Assembly: GCF_009674565.1 (NCBI RefSeq)
Contig: NZ_WKJL01000001.1
Span: 744,001 to 808,000, forward strand
Origin: Duganella aquatilis
GTDB lineage: Bacteria > Pseudomonadota > Gammaproteobacteria > Burkholderiales > Burkholderiaceae_D
DNA: 64,000 nucleotides
Direction of reading: 5' to 3'
Positions 52,919-61,663 of this stretch are shown here, piece after piece. The position numbers and the translations under genes are program-made. Under the pieces are notes generated by a model. It saw only the letters and a program-made list of their open reading frames with translations. It searched no databases and was not told the origin of the DNA. How positions within the stretch are numbered: the first letter of the stretch is position 1; every line of letters begins with the position of its first letter.

Positions 52919-55609
52919 ATGTCAGCTCAACTTGACCAGGTAACGGCAAACACCGACCCTGATTCGCAAGAAACCAAAGAATGGTTGGATTCCCTGGCCG
53001 CAGTGCTGGAACAAGAGGGCCCTGATCGTGCTCATTACCTGCTGGAACGCCTGATTGACCTGGCCCGCCAAAGCGGCTCGGACATCCCTTTCTCGGCCAA
53101 TACCGCTTACGTTAACACCATTCCACTGAGCCAGGAGCAGCATTGCCCAGGCAACCTGGAATACGAAGAAAAACTGCGCTCGTGGATGCGCTGGAACGCC
53201 ATGGCGATGGTGGTCAAGGCCAACCGCTTCGACGGCGACCTTGGCGGCCACCTGTCCTCGTTCGCCTCGCTGGCCAACATGCTGGGCATCGGCTTCAACC
53301 ACTTCTGGAAAGCGCCAAGCGAAAACCACGGCGGCGACCTGCTGTACATCCAGGGTCACTCGTCGCCAGGCGTCTACGCCCGCGCGTTCCTGGAAGGCCG
53401 CCTGACCGAAGACCAACTGCTGCACTTCCGTCGCGAAGTCGACGGTGGCGGCCTGTCGTCGTATCCGCACCCGAAACTGATGCCAAGCTTCTGGCAGTTC
53501 CCGACCGTGTCGATGGGCCTGGGCCCACTGATGGCGATCTACCAGGCACGCTTCCTGAAGTACCTGCACGCGCGTTCGATCGCCGACACCACCGACCGCA
53601 AGGTCTGGGCATTCTGCGGCGACGGCGAGATGGACGAGCCGGAATCGCTGGGCGCGATCGGCATGGCCGCACGCGAGAAGCTGGACAACCTGGTCATCGT
53701 CGTCAACTGCAACCTGCAGCGCCTGGACGGCCCGGTGCGCGGCAACGGCAAGATCATTCAGGAACTGGAAGGCGAATTCCGCGGCGCCGGCTGGAACGTG
53801 GTCAAAGTCATCTGGGGCCCAGGTTGGGACGCGCTGCTGGCCAAGGATAAAGAAGGCATCCTGCGCAAGGTGATGATGGAAACCGTCGACGGCGAGTACC
53901 AGAACTACAAGGCCAAAGACGGCGCCTACGTGCGCAAGCACTTCTTCGGCAAGCATCCAAAGCTGCTGGAGATGGTTGCCAACATGACCGACGACGACAT
54001 CTGGCGTCTGACCCGTGGCGGTCACGATCCGCACAAGATCTACGCTGCGTTCAAGGTCGCACAGGAACACAAAGGCCAACCGACCGTCCTGCTGGTGAAA
54101 ACCATCAAGGGCTTCGGTATGGGCAAGCACGGCGAAGCACGCAACACCGCGCACAACACCAAGAAACTGACCGACGAAGCCGTGCGCGAAATGCGCGACC
54201 GCTACTCGATCCCGATTCCGGACGATCAACTGGCCGACATCCCGTTCTACAAGCCAGCCGACGACGCACCGGAAATCAAGTACCTGCACGAGCGCCGCGC
54301 CGCGCTGGGCGGCTACCTGCCGGCCCGTCGCCAGCACGCTGACGAAAAGCTGACCGTGCCGCCGCTGAGCGCCTTCCAGAACGTTCTGGACGCCACCGCC
54401 GAAGGCCGTGAAGTGTCGTCGACCCAGGCTTATGTGCGTATCCTGACCACGCTGCTGAAAGACCAGAGCGTAGGCCCACGTATCGTGCCGGTGCTGGTCG
54501 ATGAATCGCGTACCTTCGGTATGGAAGGCCTGTTCCGCCAGGTGGGTATCTTCAACCAGCAAGGTCAGTTGTACGAGCCGGTCGACAAAGACCAGGTGAT
54601 GTACTACCGCGAAGACAAGGCTGGCCAGATCCTGCAAGAGGGTATCAATGAAGCCGGCGGTATGAGCTCGTGGATCGCTGCGGCGACCTCGTACTCGACC
54701 AACAACCGCGTGATGATCCCGTTCTATACCTACTACTCGATGTTCGGTATGCAGCGTATCGGCGATCTGGTGTGGGCAGCAGCCGACATGCGCGCTCGCG
54801 GCTTCCTGATGGGTGGCACCGCCGGCCGTACCACGCTGAACGGCGAAGGCCTGCAGCACGAAGACGGCCATAGCCACCTGTTTGCAGCGGCTGTGCCGAA
54901 CTGCATGCCGTACGATCCGACCTTCGGTCACGAGCTGGCAGTCATCATCCAGGACGGTATGCGCCGCATGGTGGAAGAACAGGAAGACGTGTTCTACTAC
55001 ATCACCATCATGAACGAGAACTACCCGCACCCAGGCATCAAGCCAGGCCAGGAAGAGGGCATCCTGAAAGGCATGTACCTGCTGCAGGAAGGCGACAAGA
55101 AAGCCAAGCAGCGCGTGCAGCTGATCGGTTCCGGCACCATCCTGCGCGAGTCGATCTTCGCTCAGGAACTGCTGCTGAACGATTGGGGCATCGCCGCCGA
55201 CGTGTGGTCCGCTCCTTCGCTGACCCTGGTGGCGCGCGACGGCCAGGACGCCGAGCGTTGGAACCTGGTCAATCCGACCGCCGAACAGCGCGTGCCTTAC
55301 GTGACGCAACTGCTGAAGGATACGCAAGGCCCGATCGTTGCGACCACCGACTACATGCGTGCGTTTGCTGAACAGATCCGCGCCTTCATTCCGAAAGACC
55401 GCACCTACCGCGTGCTGGGCACCGATGGTTTCGGCCGTTCGGACAGCCGCGCCAAGCTGCGTGAGTTCTTTGAGGTGAACCGTTACTACATCACGGTCGC
55501 CGCACTGAAGTCGCTGTCGGAAGAAGGCAAGATCGATGCGAAAGTGGTTGAACAGGCTGTGGCCAAGTACAACCTCGATCCGAACAAACCAAATCCGGTG
55601 ACCCAATAA
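52919..55609 (+). CDS. aceE: Pyruvate dehydrogenase E1 component
   Basis: 896-aa homodimeric E1 that decarboxylates pyruvate with thiamine diphosphate and passes the acetyl group to E2's lipoyl arm. The ThDP/Mg motif is GDGEMDEPES...NCNLQ (residues ~235-267). Other typical parts are LPGNLEYEEKL-like near the start and GGMSSWIAAATSYSTNN later. Length matches E. coli AceE. It is first in the aceE-aceF-lpdA operon, 19 bp before aceF. A consensus promoter lies upstream. Codon choice is that of a highly expressed gene. Confidence 0.98.
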   Translation: MSAQLDQVTANTDPDSQETKEWLDSLAAVLEQEGPDRAHYLLERLIDLARQSGSDIPFSANTAYVNTIPLSQEQHCPGNLEYEEKLRSWMRWNAMAMVVKANRFDGDLGGHLSSFASLANMLGIGFNHFWKAPSENHGGDLLYIQGHSSPGVYARAFLEGRLTEDQLLHFRREVDGGGLSSYPHPKLMPSFWQFPTVSMGLGPLMAIYQARFLKYLHARSIADTTDRKVWAFCGDGEMDEPESLGAIGMAAREKLDNLVIVVNCNLQRLDGPVRGNGKIIQELEGEFRGAGWNVVKVIWGPGWDALLAKDKEGILRKVMMETVDGEYQNYKAKDGAYVRKHFFGKHPKLLEMVANMTDDDIWRLTRGGHDPHKIYAAFKVAQEHKGQPTVLLVKTIKGFGMGKHGEARNTAHNTKKLTDEAVREMRDRYSIPIPDDQLADIPFYKPADDAPEIKYLHERRAALGGYLPARRQHADEKLTVPPLSAFQNVLDATAEGREVSSTQAYVRILTTLLKDQSVGPRIVPVLVDESRTFGMEGLFRQVGIFNQQGQLYEPVDKDQVMYYREDKAGQILQEGINEAGGMSSWIAAATSYSTNNRVMIPFYTYYSMFGMQRIGDLVWAAADMRARGFLMGGTAGRTTLNGEGLQHEDGHSHLFAAAVPNCMPYDPTFGHELAVIIQDGMRRMVEEQEDVFYYITIMNENYPHPGIKPGQEEGILKGMYLLQEGDKKAKQRVQLIGSGTILRESIFAQELLLNDWGIAADVWSAPSLTLVARDGQDAERWNLVNPTAEQRVPYVTQLLKDTQGPIVATTDYMRAFAEQIRAFIPKDRTYRVLGTDGFGRSDSRAKLREFFEVNRYYITVAALKSLSEEGKIDAKVVEQAVAKYNLDPNKPNPVTQ

Positions 55610-55628
55610 TTAGAACGGAGCAAACGCT

Positions 55629-56954
55629 ATGAGCATTGTGGAAGTTAAAGTCCCGGATATCGGCGATTTCAAGGAAGTTGAGATCATCGAAGTGATGGTT
55701 AAAGTTGGCGACACCATCAAGGTCGATCAGTCGCTGATCACCGTTGAATCGGATAAGGCCAGCATGGAGATTCCTTCGTCCGCCGCCGGCGTGGTGAAAG
55801 AAATCAAGGTGAAGGTTGGCGAGAAGGTTGCCATGGGCACGATCGTGTTCGTGGTGGACGCAGTTGGTGTCCCAGCCGCGGCACCTGCGGCCGCAGCGCC
55901 TGCCGCCGCGGCACCTGCGCCGGCCGCCGCGCCGTCGCCGGCACCGGCTCCTGCCGCTGCTGCCGCTGCTGCCGCCGCAGCGCCGACCGCATCGCAAGGC
56001 TCGGTCACCACCGGCAAGCTGGCGCACGCGTCGCCATCGATCCGCAAGTTCGCGCGCGAACTGGGCGTGGACCTGGGCAAGGTGCCAGGTTCCGGTCCTA
56101 AAGGTCGCATCACCCAGATCGACGTGCAGAATTACGTCAAGGGCGTGATCGCCGGCACCGTGGCTGCACCTTCGGGCGCCGCTGGTGGCGCCGTCGGTGG
56201 CGGCGGCAACTTCAGCGTGCTGCCATGGCCGTCGCTGGACTTCAGCAAATTCGGCGAAACCGAACTGCTGCCGCTGTCGCGCATCAAGAAGATCTCCGGT
56301 CCTAACCTGCACCGCAACTGGGTACAGATCCCGCACGTTACGCAATTCGACGACGCGGACATCACCGACCTGGAAGCCTTCCGCGTTGAGTCGAACAACG
56401 CCAATGCCAAGAACAAGGACGCCACCAAGCTGACCATGCTGGCCTTCGTGATCAAGGCATCGGTCGCCGCGCTGAAGAAATTCCCGACCTTCAATTCGTC
56501 GCTGGACGAAAAAGGCGAGAACCTGATACTGAAGAAGTACTACAACATCGGCTTCGCCGCCGACACGCCGAACGGCCTGGTTGTGCCAGTGATCAAAAAC
56601 GCCGACCAGAAATCGGTCACGCAGATCGCCAAGGAAATGACCGAGCTGTCGCTGCAAGCGCGCGAAGGCAAGCTGAAACCGACCGACATGCAAGGCGCGA
56701 CCTTCACCATCTCGTCGCTGGGCGGCATCGGCGGTACGCACTTCACGCCGATCGTCAACGCGCCGGAAGTGGCGATCCTGGGCCTGTCCAAGGCGTCGCT
56801 CAAGCCGGTGTGGGACGGCAAGGCATTCCAGCCACGCCTGCTGATGGGCACCTCGCTGTCCTACGACCACCGCGTGGTCGATGGCGCGATGGGCGCGCGC
56901 TTCTCCGTGTACCTGAGCGAAGTGCTCGGCGACATGCGTAAAATTCTGCTGTAA
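55629..56954 (+). CDS. aceF: Dihydrolipoyl acetyltransferase (E2)
   Basis: 441-aa core of the pyruvate dehydrogenase complex; it transfers acetyl to CoA. One lipoyl domain (1-~75) has the lipoylated Lys in VESDKASMEIPS. A long Ala/Pro linker (~80-125) leads to the peripheral-subunit-binding domain (SPSIRKFARELGVDLGKVPG). The catalytic domain ends with the conserved HxxxDG in SYDHRVVDGAMG. E. coli has three lipoyl domains; one is common in betaproteobacteria. The lipoyl coding sequence is nearly duplicated in lpdA. Confidence 0.97.
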   Translation: MSIVEVKVPDIGDFKEVEIIEVMVKVGDTIKVDQSLITVESDKASMEIPSSAAGVVKEIKVKVGEKVAMGTIVFVVDAVGVPAAAPAAAAPAAAAPAPAAAPSPAPAPAAAAAAAAAAPTASQGSVTTGKLAHASPSIRKFARELGVDLGKVPGSGPKGRITQIDVQNYVKGVIAGTVAAPSGAAGGAVGGGGNFSVLPWPSLDFSKFGETELLPLSRIKKISGPNLHRNWVQIPHVTQFDDADITDLEAFRVESNNANAKNKDATKLTMLAFVIKASVAALKKFPTFNSSLDEKGENLILKKYYNIGFAADTPNGLVVPVIKNADQKSVTQIAKEMTELSLQAREGKLKPTDMQGATFTISSLGGIGGTHFTPIVNAPEVAILGLSKASLKPVWDGKAFQPRLLMGTSLSYDHRVVDGAMGARFSVYLSEVLGDMRKILL

Positions 56955-56963
56955 GGAGCCATG

Positions 56964-58760
56964 ATGAGCACAGAAGTAAAAGTGCCGAATATCGGCGACT
57001 TCGCGGAAGTAGAAGTAATCGAAGTGATGGTCAAGGTGGGCGACACGATCAAGGTCGATCAGTCGCTGATTACCGTGGAATCGGACAAGGCCAGCATGGA
57101 AATCCCATCGTCGCACGCCGGCGTGGTGAAGGAAGTGCGCGTCAAGGTTGGCGACAAGGTCAAGGAAGGCGTTGCGCTGCTGGTGGTGGAAGCCAGCGAA
57201 GGCGCTGCCGCTCCTGCGCCGGCCGCCGCTGCCCCAGCGCCTGCCGCCGCCGCACCTGCGCCGGCGCCGGCTGCTGCCGCTGTTGCCGCTGCCGCACCGA
57301 TCGCCGCGCCAGCTGGTAGCAGCTACACCGGCCAGGTCGACATCGACTGCGACATGATGGTGCTGGGCTCCGGCCCCGGCGGTTACTCGGCTGCGTTCCG
57401 CGCGTCGGACCTGGGCCTGAACACCGTGCTGGTCGAGCGTTACGACGTGCTGGGCGGCGTGTGCCTGAACGTGGGTTGCATCCCATCGAAAGCACTGCTG
57501 CACGTGGCCGCCGTGATCGACGAAACCTCGCACATGGCCAAGACCGGCGTCACCTTCGCCAAGCCGACCATCGACATCGACCAGGTGCGCAAGCACAAGG
57601 AAAGCGTCATCAAGAACATGACCAACGGCCTGGCCGGCATGGCCAAGGCACGCAAGACGCAGGTTGTCACCGGCGTCGGCCAGTTCCTGAGCGCGAACCA
57701 CATCGAAGTCACCGCCAACGACGGCACCAAGAAAGTGGTGCAGTTCAAGCAGGCCATCATCGCCGCCGGTTCGTCGGTGGTGAAGCTGCCGTTCGTGCCG
57801 GAAGATCCGCGCATCGTCGATTCGACCGGCGCGCTGGAACTGCGCCAGATCCCGAAACGCATGCTGGTCATCGGCGGCGGCATCATCGGCCTGGAAATGG
57901 CGACCGTCTACTCGACCTTCGGTGCGCGCATCGATGTGGTCGAAATGATGGATGGCCTGATGCAAGGCGCCGACCGCGATGCGGTCAAGGTCTGGCAGAA
58001 GTACAACGAAGCCCGCTTCGACAACATCATGACCAAGACCAAAACCGTGGCGGTTGAAGCGCTGCCGGAAGGTATCAAGGTCACGTTCGAAGCAGCGGAA
58101 GCCGGCGCCACCGCGCCTGCGCCGCAGATCTACGATCTGGTGCTGGTCGCAGTGGGCCGCAGCCCGAACGGCAAGAAGATCTCTGCCGACAAGGCTGGCG
58201 TGGTGGTGACCGACCGCGGCTTCATCCCGGTCGACAGCCAGATGCGCACCAACGTGCCGAACATCTTCGCCATCGGCGACCTGGTGGGCCAGCCTATGCT
58301 GGCGCACAAGGCGGTGCACGAAGGCCACGTGGCGGCGGAAGCGGCAGCAGGCCAGAAGTCGCACTTCGACGTGAAGGTGATTCCATCGGTGGCCTACACC
58401 GATCCGGAAGTGGCATGGGTCGGCATCACCGAAGACGAAGCGAAAGCCAAGGGTATCAAGATCGAGAAGGGTCACTTCCCTTGGGCAGCGAGCGGACGCG
58501 CCGTGGCCAATGGCCGCGCCGAAGGCTTCACCAAGCTGCTGTTCGACGCTGAAACGCACCGCATCATCGGCGGCACCATGGTCGGCACGCACGCCGGCGA
58601 CATGATCGGCGAGATCGCCCTGGCGATCGAGATGGGCGCCGACGGCACCGACATCGGCAAGACGATTCACCCGCATCCAACGCTGGGCGAATCGATCGGC
58701 ATGGCCGCCGAAGTCTACGAAGGCGTCTGCACCGACCTGCCGCCACCGCGCAAGCGCTAA
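56964..58760 (+). CDS. lpdA: Dihydrolipoyl dehydrogenase (E3) with N-terminal lipoyl domain
   Basis: 598-aa flavoprotein that reoxidises the lipoyl groups using NAD. An N-terminal lipoyl domain (1-~75; Lys in VESDKASMEIPS) and an Ala/Pro linker precede the E3 core. The core has FAD motif VLGSGPGGYSAAFRASDLG, redox pair CLNVGC, NAD motif VIGGGIIGLEMATVYS and the active-site HPHPTLGES near the C-terminus. I prefer the ATG at 56964 over 56961, because AGGAG is then five bases upstream. E3 with its own lipoyl domain is known in betaproteobacteria and Neisseria. A strong terminator follows. Confidence 0.97.
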   Translation: MSTEVKVPNIGDFAEVEVIEVMVKVGDTIKVDQSLITVESDKASMEIPSSHAGVVKEVRVKVGDKVKEGVALLVVEASEGAAAPAPAAAAPAPAAAAPAPAPAAAAVAAAAPIAAPAGSSYTGQVDIDCDMMVLGSGPGGYSAAFRASDLGLNTVLVERYDVLGGVCLNVGCIPSKALLHVAAVIDETSHMAKTGVTFAKPTIDIDQVRKHKESVIKNMTNGLAGMAKARKTQVVTGVGQFLSANHIEVTANDGTKKVVQFKQAIIAAGSSVVKLPFVPEDPRIVDSTGALELRQIPKRMLVIGGGIIGLEMATVYSTFGARIDVVEMMDGLMQGADRDAVKVWQKYNEARFDNIMTKTKTVAVEALPEGIKVTFEAAEAGATAPAPQIYDLVLVAVGRSPNGKKISADKAGVVVTDRGFIPVDSQMRTNVPNIFAIGDLVGQPMLAHKAVHEGHVAAEAAAGQKSHFDVKVIPSVAYTDPEVAWVGITEDEAKAKGIKIEKGHFPWAASGRAVANGRAEGFTKLLFDAETHRIIGGTMVGTHAGDMIGEIALAIEMGADGTDIGKTIHPHPTLGESIGMAAEVYEGVCTDLPPPRKR

Positions 58761-58776
58761 GCAGGAAGCTGAAACA

Positions 58777-58803
58777 AAACCGGGACACGTTCCCGGTTTT
58801 TTT
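58777..58803 (+). terminator. Terminator of the pyruvate dehydrogenase operon
   Basis: AAACCGGGA pairs with TCCCGGTTT around a 5-nt CACGT-type loop, followed by a run of T to 58803. It is ~16 bp past the lpdA stop and 18 bp before the next gene. Confidence 0.9.
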
Positions 58804-58820
58804 ATGCGTGAGGTTTGACC

Positions 58821-59204
58821 ATGACTGCGTTCTCTTTTGTGTTCTTGCTGATCATCATAGGCCTGTACGCCAGCACCTTCAAACTGGCGGCGCTGCTGTG
58901 CCGGCGCGTGCGGCTGCGCTGGCGCGACGCCGTCATTGTCAGTTTGATGCTGATGGTGGTGTTTGGCCTGGGCGTGCTCTTTAATCGTTTGTCAGGCGAC
59001 GTCATCCCCGATTTGATTGGTCTGGCGGCCACGGTGGTGATACAGGTTGGCGTGTGCGCCTGGTATCTCGCCTCGCGTGCCCGCAAGCGGGACGGCGAGC
59101 CGCTGGGCAGCAATGGCGCCGCCGCAGTGGGATTGCTTGGCTATGCCTTCCTCGTGCCACTGGGATTCCTGTGGGCGGAGATGGTTTCCGTGATGAGGCA
59201 TTGA
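58821..59204 (+). CDS. Small membrane protein of unknown function
   Basis: 127-aa protein with four hydrophobic segments (FVFLLIIIGLYASTF, IVSLMLMVVFGLGVLF, IGLAATVVIQVGVCAWYL and AVGLLGYAFLVPLGFLW). It has a short positively charged loop RRVRLRWRD. No family is recognised. The start is the ATG at 58821, with GAGG upstream; an in-frame TTG six bases earlier is less likely. It lies after the lpdA terminator, so it has its own promoter or depends on read-through. It may be paired with the secreted gene that follows, but 68 bp apart. Confidence 0.65.
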   Translation: MTAFSFVFLLIIIGLYASTFKLAALLCRRVRLRWRDAVIVSLMLMVVFGLGVLFNRLSGDVIPDLIGLAATVVIQVGVCAWYLASRARKRDGEPLGSNGAAAVGLLGYAFLVPLGFLWAEMVSVMRH

Positions 59205-59272
59205 ACGCACATGGCAGCCAATGCGGAATTTGTGGTCGCGCCGCGCAATCGAGGCTGTCGCGGATTAAAACG

Positions 59273-59818
59273 ATGAAAACTCATTGCATCGCACTTCTTC
59301 TGACCGTTTTATGCGCTGCCGCCCATGCGGATGTCGATGCCGATACCGCACGCAAGCTGGCGGCAGTGAAGGCGCTGGCTTTGTCGCCTGCGCGTATCTC
59401 TCCTGAGCAGGTGTCGAACGCGCTGGAAGTAAAGCTGGCGGAGAAGTGCGCAGATGTGACCGAGCCTGGCGCCGGAAATTACCATGTTTGTATTTATCGC
59501 CCTGGCGAAGAGGACAATCAGCCATTGGCCTTTCTTGGCTATAAGACCGTCAACCGGGACGCTGCCGAAGATACCGGCGGCGTCGTGATGTTCATGGCGC
59601 ACGCAGATAGACAATGCCTTCGTCCCGAAGACCTGATCAAGGTTTTTCAGAGTACGCCTGTCGCATCGGCTTCGCCGGCATTTCCTGAGCCGACGCTACC
59701 CTACATCCCGGTCCACACCTACCAGTTTGTTTTCCCCGGTCATAGCGACAGCGAAATGCATGTGCGCGTGGTGCAGACCGGGGACTGCATCAACACGGTG
59801 GAGTTGATCAGGAATTAG
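59273..59818 (+). CDS. Exported protein of unknown function
   Basis: 181-aa protein with a signal peptide (MKTHCIALLLTVLCAAAHAD). The mature part is soluble and acidic, with four Cys (CADVTEP, HVCIYRP, RQCLRPE and GDCINTV) that could form two disulfides. No domain is recognised. The start is the ATG at 59273, where the signal peptide begins; the open frame upstream lacks coding character. It is convergent with the M20 peptidase gene (10 bp apart). Periplasmic location is inferred; DsbA, 3 kb away, would help fold it, but that holds for any such protein. Confidence 0.68.
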   Translation: MKTHCIALLLTVLCAAAHADVDADTARKLAAVKALALSPARISPEQVSNALEVKLAEKCADVTEPGAGNYHVCIYRPGEEDNQPLAFLGYKTVNRDAAEDTGGVVMFMAHADRQCLRPEDLIKVFQSTPVASASPAFPEPTLPYIPVHTYQFVFPGHSDSEMHVRVVQTGDCINTVELIRN

Positions 59819-59828
59819 TCTCGCGACA

Positions 59829-61127
59829 TCAGCGCGTCAGTCGGTACAGCAGGATCGCCGTGCGGATGGTGGCGCGTTCGATGGAGGCGATTTCCAGGTC
59901 TTCGTCCGGCGAGTGGGCGCCGTTGCCGGTGGCGCCGAGGCCGTCCAGCGAATCGAGCAGCGGGGCGACGAACTGGATGTCGCCGGCGCCGCGCTGGCCT
60001 GGCGGCAGGGCGGGGATCTCGCCCAAACCTGCATCCTTGCTGGCTTGCGAGTAGACCTTCAGCACCGCAAGGTTGCCGGCCGTCGGCGACATCGGCGGGT
60101 AGGAATCATGGAAAGTGATGCTGGCGCTGGTGCCCGGCAGGTTCTGCGCGACGATGGACTTCATCTTCGCGTGCGCGCGGTCGCGCTGTTCGTAACTGAG
60201 GTAGCGCAGGTCGCCCTCTATGGTGGCGGTGCGCGAGATGACGTTGGTCTTGCCGGCTGCCTGCCCGGTGGTGCCAAGCGCGTTGGTGCTGGCGTCGGTG
60301 CCGCCGACGATCAGGCCCGGGCTGAAGGTCAGGTCCGGTTCGATCACCTGCTGGCGGAAGGCATCCACAATGCGCGCCGCTTCGTAGATGGCGCCGTAGC
60401 CGGCGCTCTCGCTGAAGATGCCGCTGGAGTGACCCTGCTTGCCGCTGACTTTCAATTCCCACGACGATGACGAGCGGCGGCCGACAGTGCCGGTATCGCG
60501 CCCGCTCTTGTCGCGCACCGTGGCCTCGAAGGCGAGGGCGATGTCGCTGCGCTTGGCGGCGTTGACCATGTCGGCGCGCGAGACCGCAATCGGATCGCCG
60601 GCATTCTCTTCATCGCCGCTGAAGACGATGGTGATGCTGGTGTTGTCCAGCGCACCCACGCGCTGCAAGGCGCGCAGCGCTTCGACGATGATGACGTCAC
60701 CACCCTTCATGTCGTTGACGCCCTGGCCGCGCACGCGGTCTCCGTTGCGCTGCCATAGCTGCACCTGGCTGTCCTTTTCAAACACCGTGTCCAGATGGCC
60801 GATCAGCAGCAGGCGTTTGCCTTGCTTGCCTTCGCGCGTGGCGATCAGGTGGCCGGCGCGCTGCATCTCTGCCGGCATGTCGGACCAGCGGGTCTTGAAG
60901 CCCAACTGGTCGAACTGTTCGCCAAACAGCTTGCCCACCGCGCGCACGCCGTCGTGGTTCATGGTGCCGCTGTTGATGTTGACCGAGCGCTCCAGCAGCT
61001 CCAGGCCCTGCGCAGAATGCGCCTTCACCTCGGCGACGATTTTCTGCTCGGTGGGAGAGAGTGCATCGGCGCGCGCCGCGCTGAAGGTCAGGGCCAGGAC
61101 TGCGGCAGCAAGCGGATGCAACTTCAT
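59829..61127 (-). CDS. Exported M20-family metallopeptidase (glutamate carboxypeptidase-like)
   Basis: 432-aa zinc exopeptidase with a signal peptide (cut near ARADA). Metal ligands are visible: His/Asp in LLLIGHLDTVFEKD, Asp in NDMKGGDVI and the catalytic/bridging Glu pair in FSGDEENAGDP. The dimerisation domain is central and the last ligand His is near the C-terminus (GNGAHSPDE). It resembles carboxypeptidase G2-like enzymes that remove C-terminal Glu from peptides or folates. It is a single gene, followed on its upstream side by the PACE pump gene. Confidence 0.9.
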   Translation of the reverse strand: MKLHPLAAAVLALTFSAARADALSPTEQKIVAEVKAHSAQGLELLERSVNINSGTMNHDGVRAVGKLFGEQFDQLGFKTRWSDMPAEMQRAGHLIATREGKQGKRLLLIGHLDTVFEKDSQVQLWQRNGDRVRGQGVNDMKGGDVIIVEALRALQRVGALDNTSITIVFSGDEENAGDPIAVSRADMVNAAKRSDIALAFEATVRDKSGRDTGTVGRRSSSSWELKVSGKQGHSSGIFSESAGYGAIYEAARIVDAFRQQVIEPDLTFSPGLIVGGTDASTNALGTTGQAAGKTNVISRTATIEGDLRYLSYEQRDRAHAKMKSIVAQNLPGTSASITFHDSYPPMSPTAGNLAVLKVYSQASKDAGLGEIPALPPGQRGAGDIQFVAPLLDSLDGLGATGNGAHSPDEDLEIASIERATIRTAILLYRLTR

Positions 61128-61149
61128 GTGGTCTCCAGTAGGTGGTGTC

Positions 61150-61572
61150 TTAGCCTTGCGCCGATGCGGGCAGGCCGAAGATTCGGTCGAACGTCAGGCT
61201 GAAGATATACGTATACACCATAAAGAACAACAGCAGGCCGATATCGAGCAGCAGCGCATCCCACAGCGAGATGTTGAGCCACCACGCGAACAGCGGCACC
61301 AGCATCACCACCAGTCCGCCCTCGAAGCCGACGGCGTGCGCGACGCGGCGTTTCCAGTTGCGGCCACGCGTGGCCTGGCGCGCTTCCCATGACTCGAACA
61401 GCGAATTGAAGACGAAGTTCCAGATGAAGGCGATGGTCGACGAGGCGACAGCCGCCACGCCGGCGTGGCTGGCGTCATGGCCGGCGCCGAACATCAGCAG
61501 GGTGCTGGTCAGGCAGACGGCGATCAATTCGAACAGGGAAGCGTAGACAACTTTGCGTTTCAAGCCTTGCAT
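61150..61572 (-). CDS. PACE-family multidrug efflux pump (AceI-like)
   Basis: 140-aa inner-membrane protein with four transmembrane helices made of two repeats. The first repeat has RKVVYASLFELIAVCLTSTL and a conserved Glu in the first helix. The second has AVGFEGGLVVMLVPLFAWWL. FIWNFVFNSLFESWEARQ between them is typical of the family. PACE pumps export biocides such as chlorhexidine and short diamines. It is divergent from a LysR gene, the same arrangement as aceI-aceR in Acinetobacter. A 91-bp gap holds LysR-type dyads. Confidence 0.9.
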   Translation of the reverse strand: MQGLKRKVVYASLFELIAVCLTSTLLMFGAGHDASHAGVAAVASSTIAFIWNFVFNSLFESWEARQATRGRNWKRRVAHAVGFEGGLVVMLVPLFAWWLNISLWDALLLDIGLLLFFMVYTYIFSLTFDRIFGLPASAQG

Positions 61573-61611
61573 GGTGCGTCCTTTCTTTTACAAGTCAGCA
61601 TGATAAAGATG

Positions 61612-61653
61612 TTTTTCTGATCGAAAAAGTCGGCAGCTTTCAATTTTTCTGAT
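61612..61653. promoter_or_regulatory. LysR-type operator candidates between PACE pump and regulator
   Basis: TTTTTC-TGATC-GAAAAA (61612-61628) is a perfect 6-bp-arm dyad of the size and T-N11-A form used by LysR proteins. TTTTTCTGAT recurs at 61644-61653, 32 bp on, about three helical turns. This fits an upstream recognition site and a second activation site between the divergent genes. Confidence 0.6.
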
Positions 61654-61663
61654 AGATTGAGCT

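Noticed and set aside
52922..55606. 894-codon antisense frame over aceE
   Set aside because: It mirrors aceE codon for codon and has no recognisable domain; aceE is unmistakable on the plus strand.
55491..58676. Very long open frame (1061 codons) antisense to aceF and lpdA
   Set aside because: It is a shadow of high-GC codon use in the real genes; its translation is a low-complexity His/Arg/Val mix with no family motifs.
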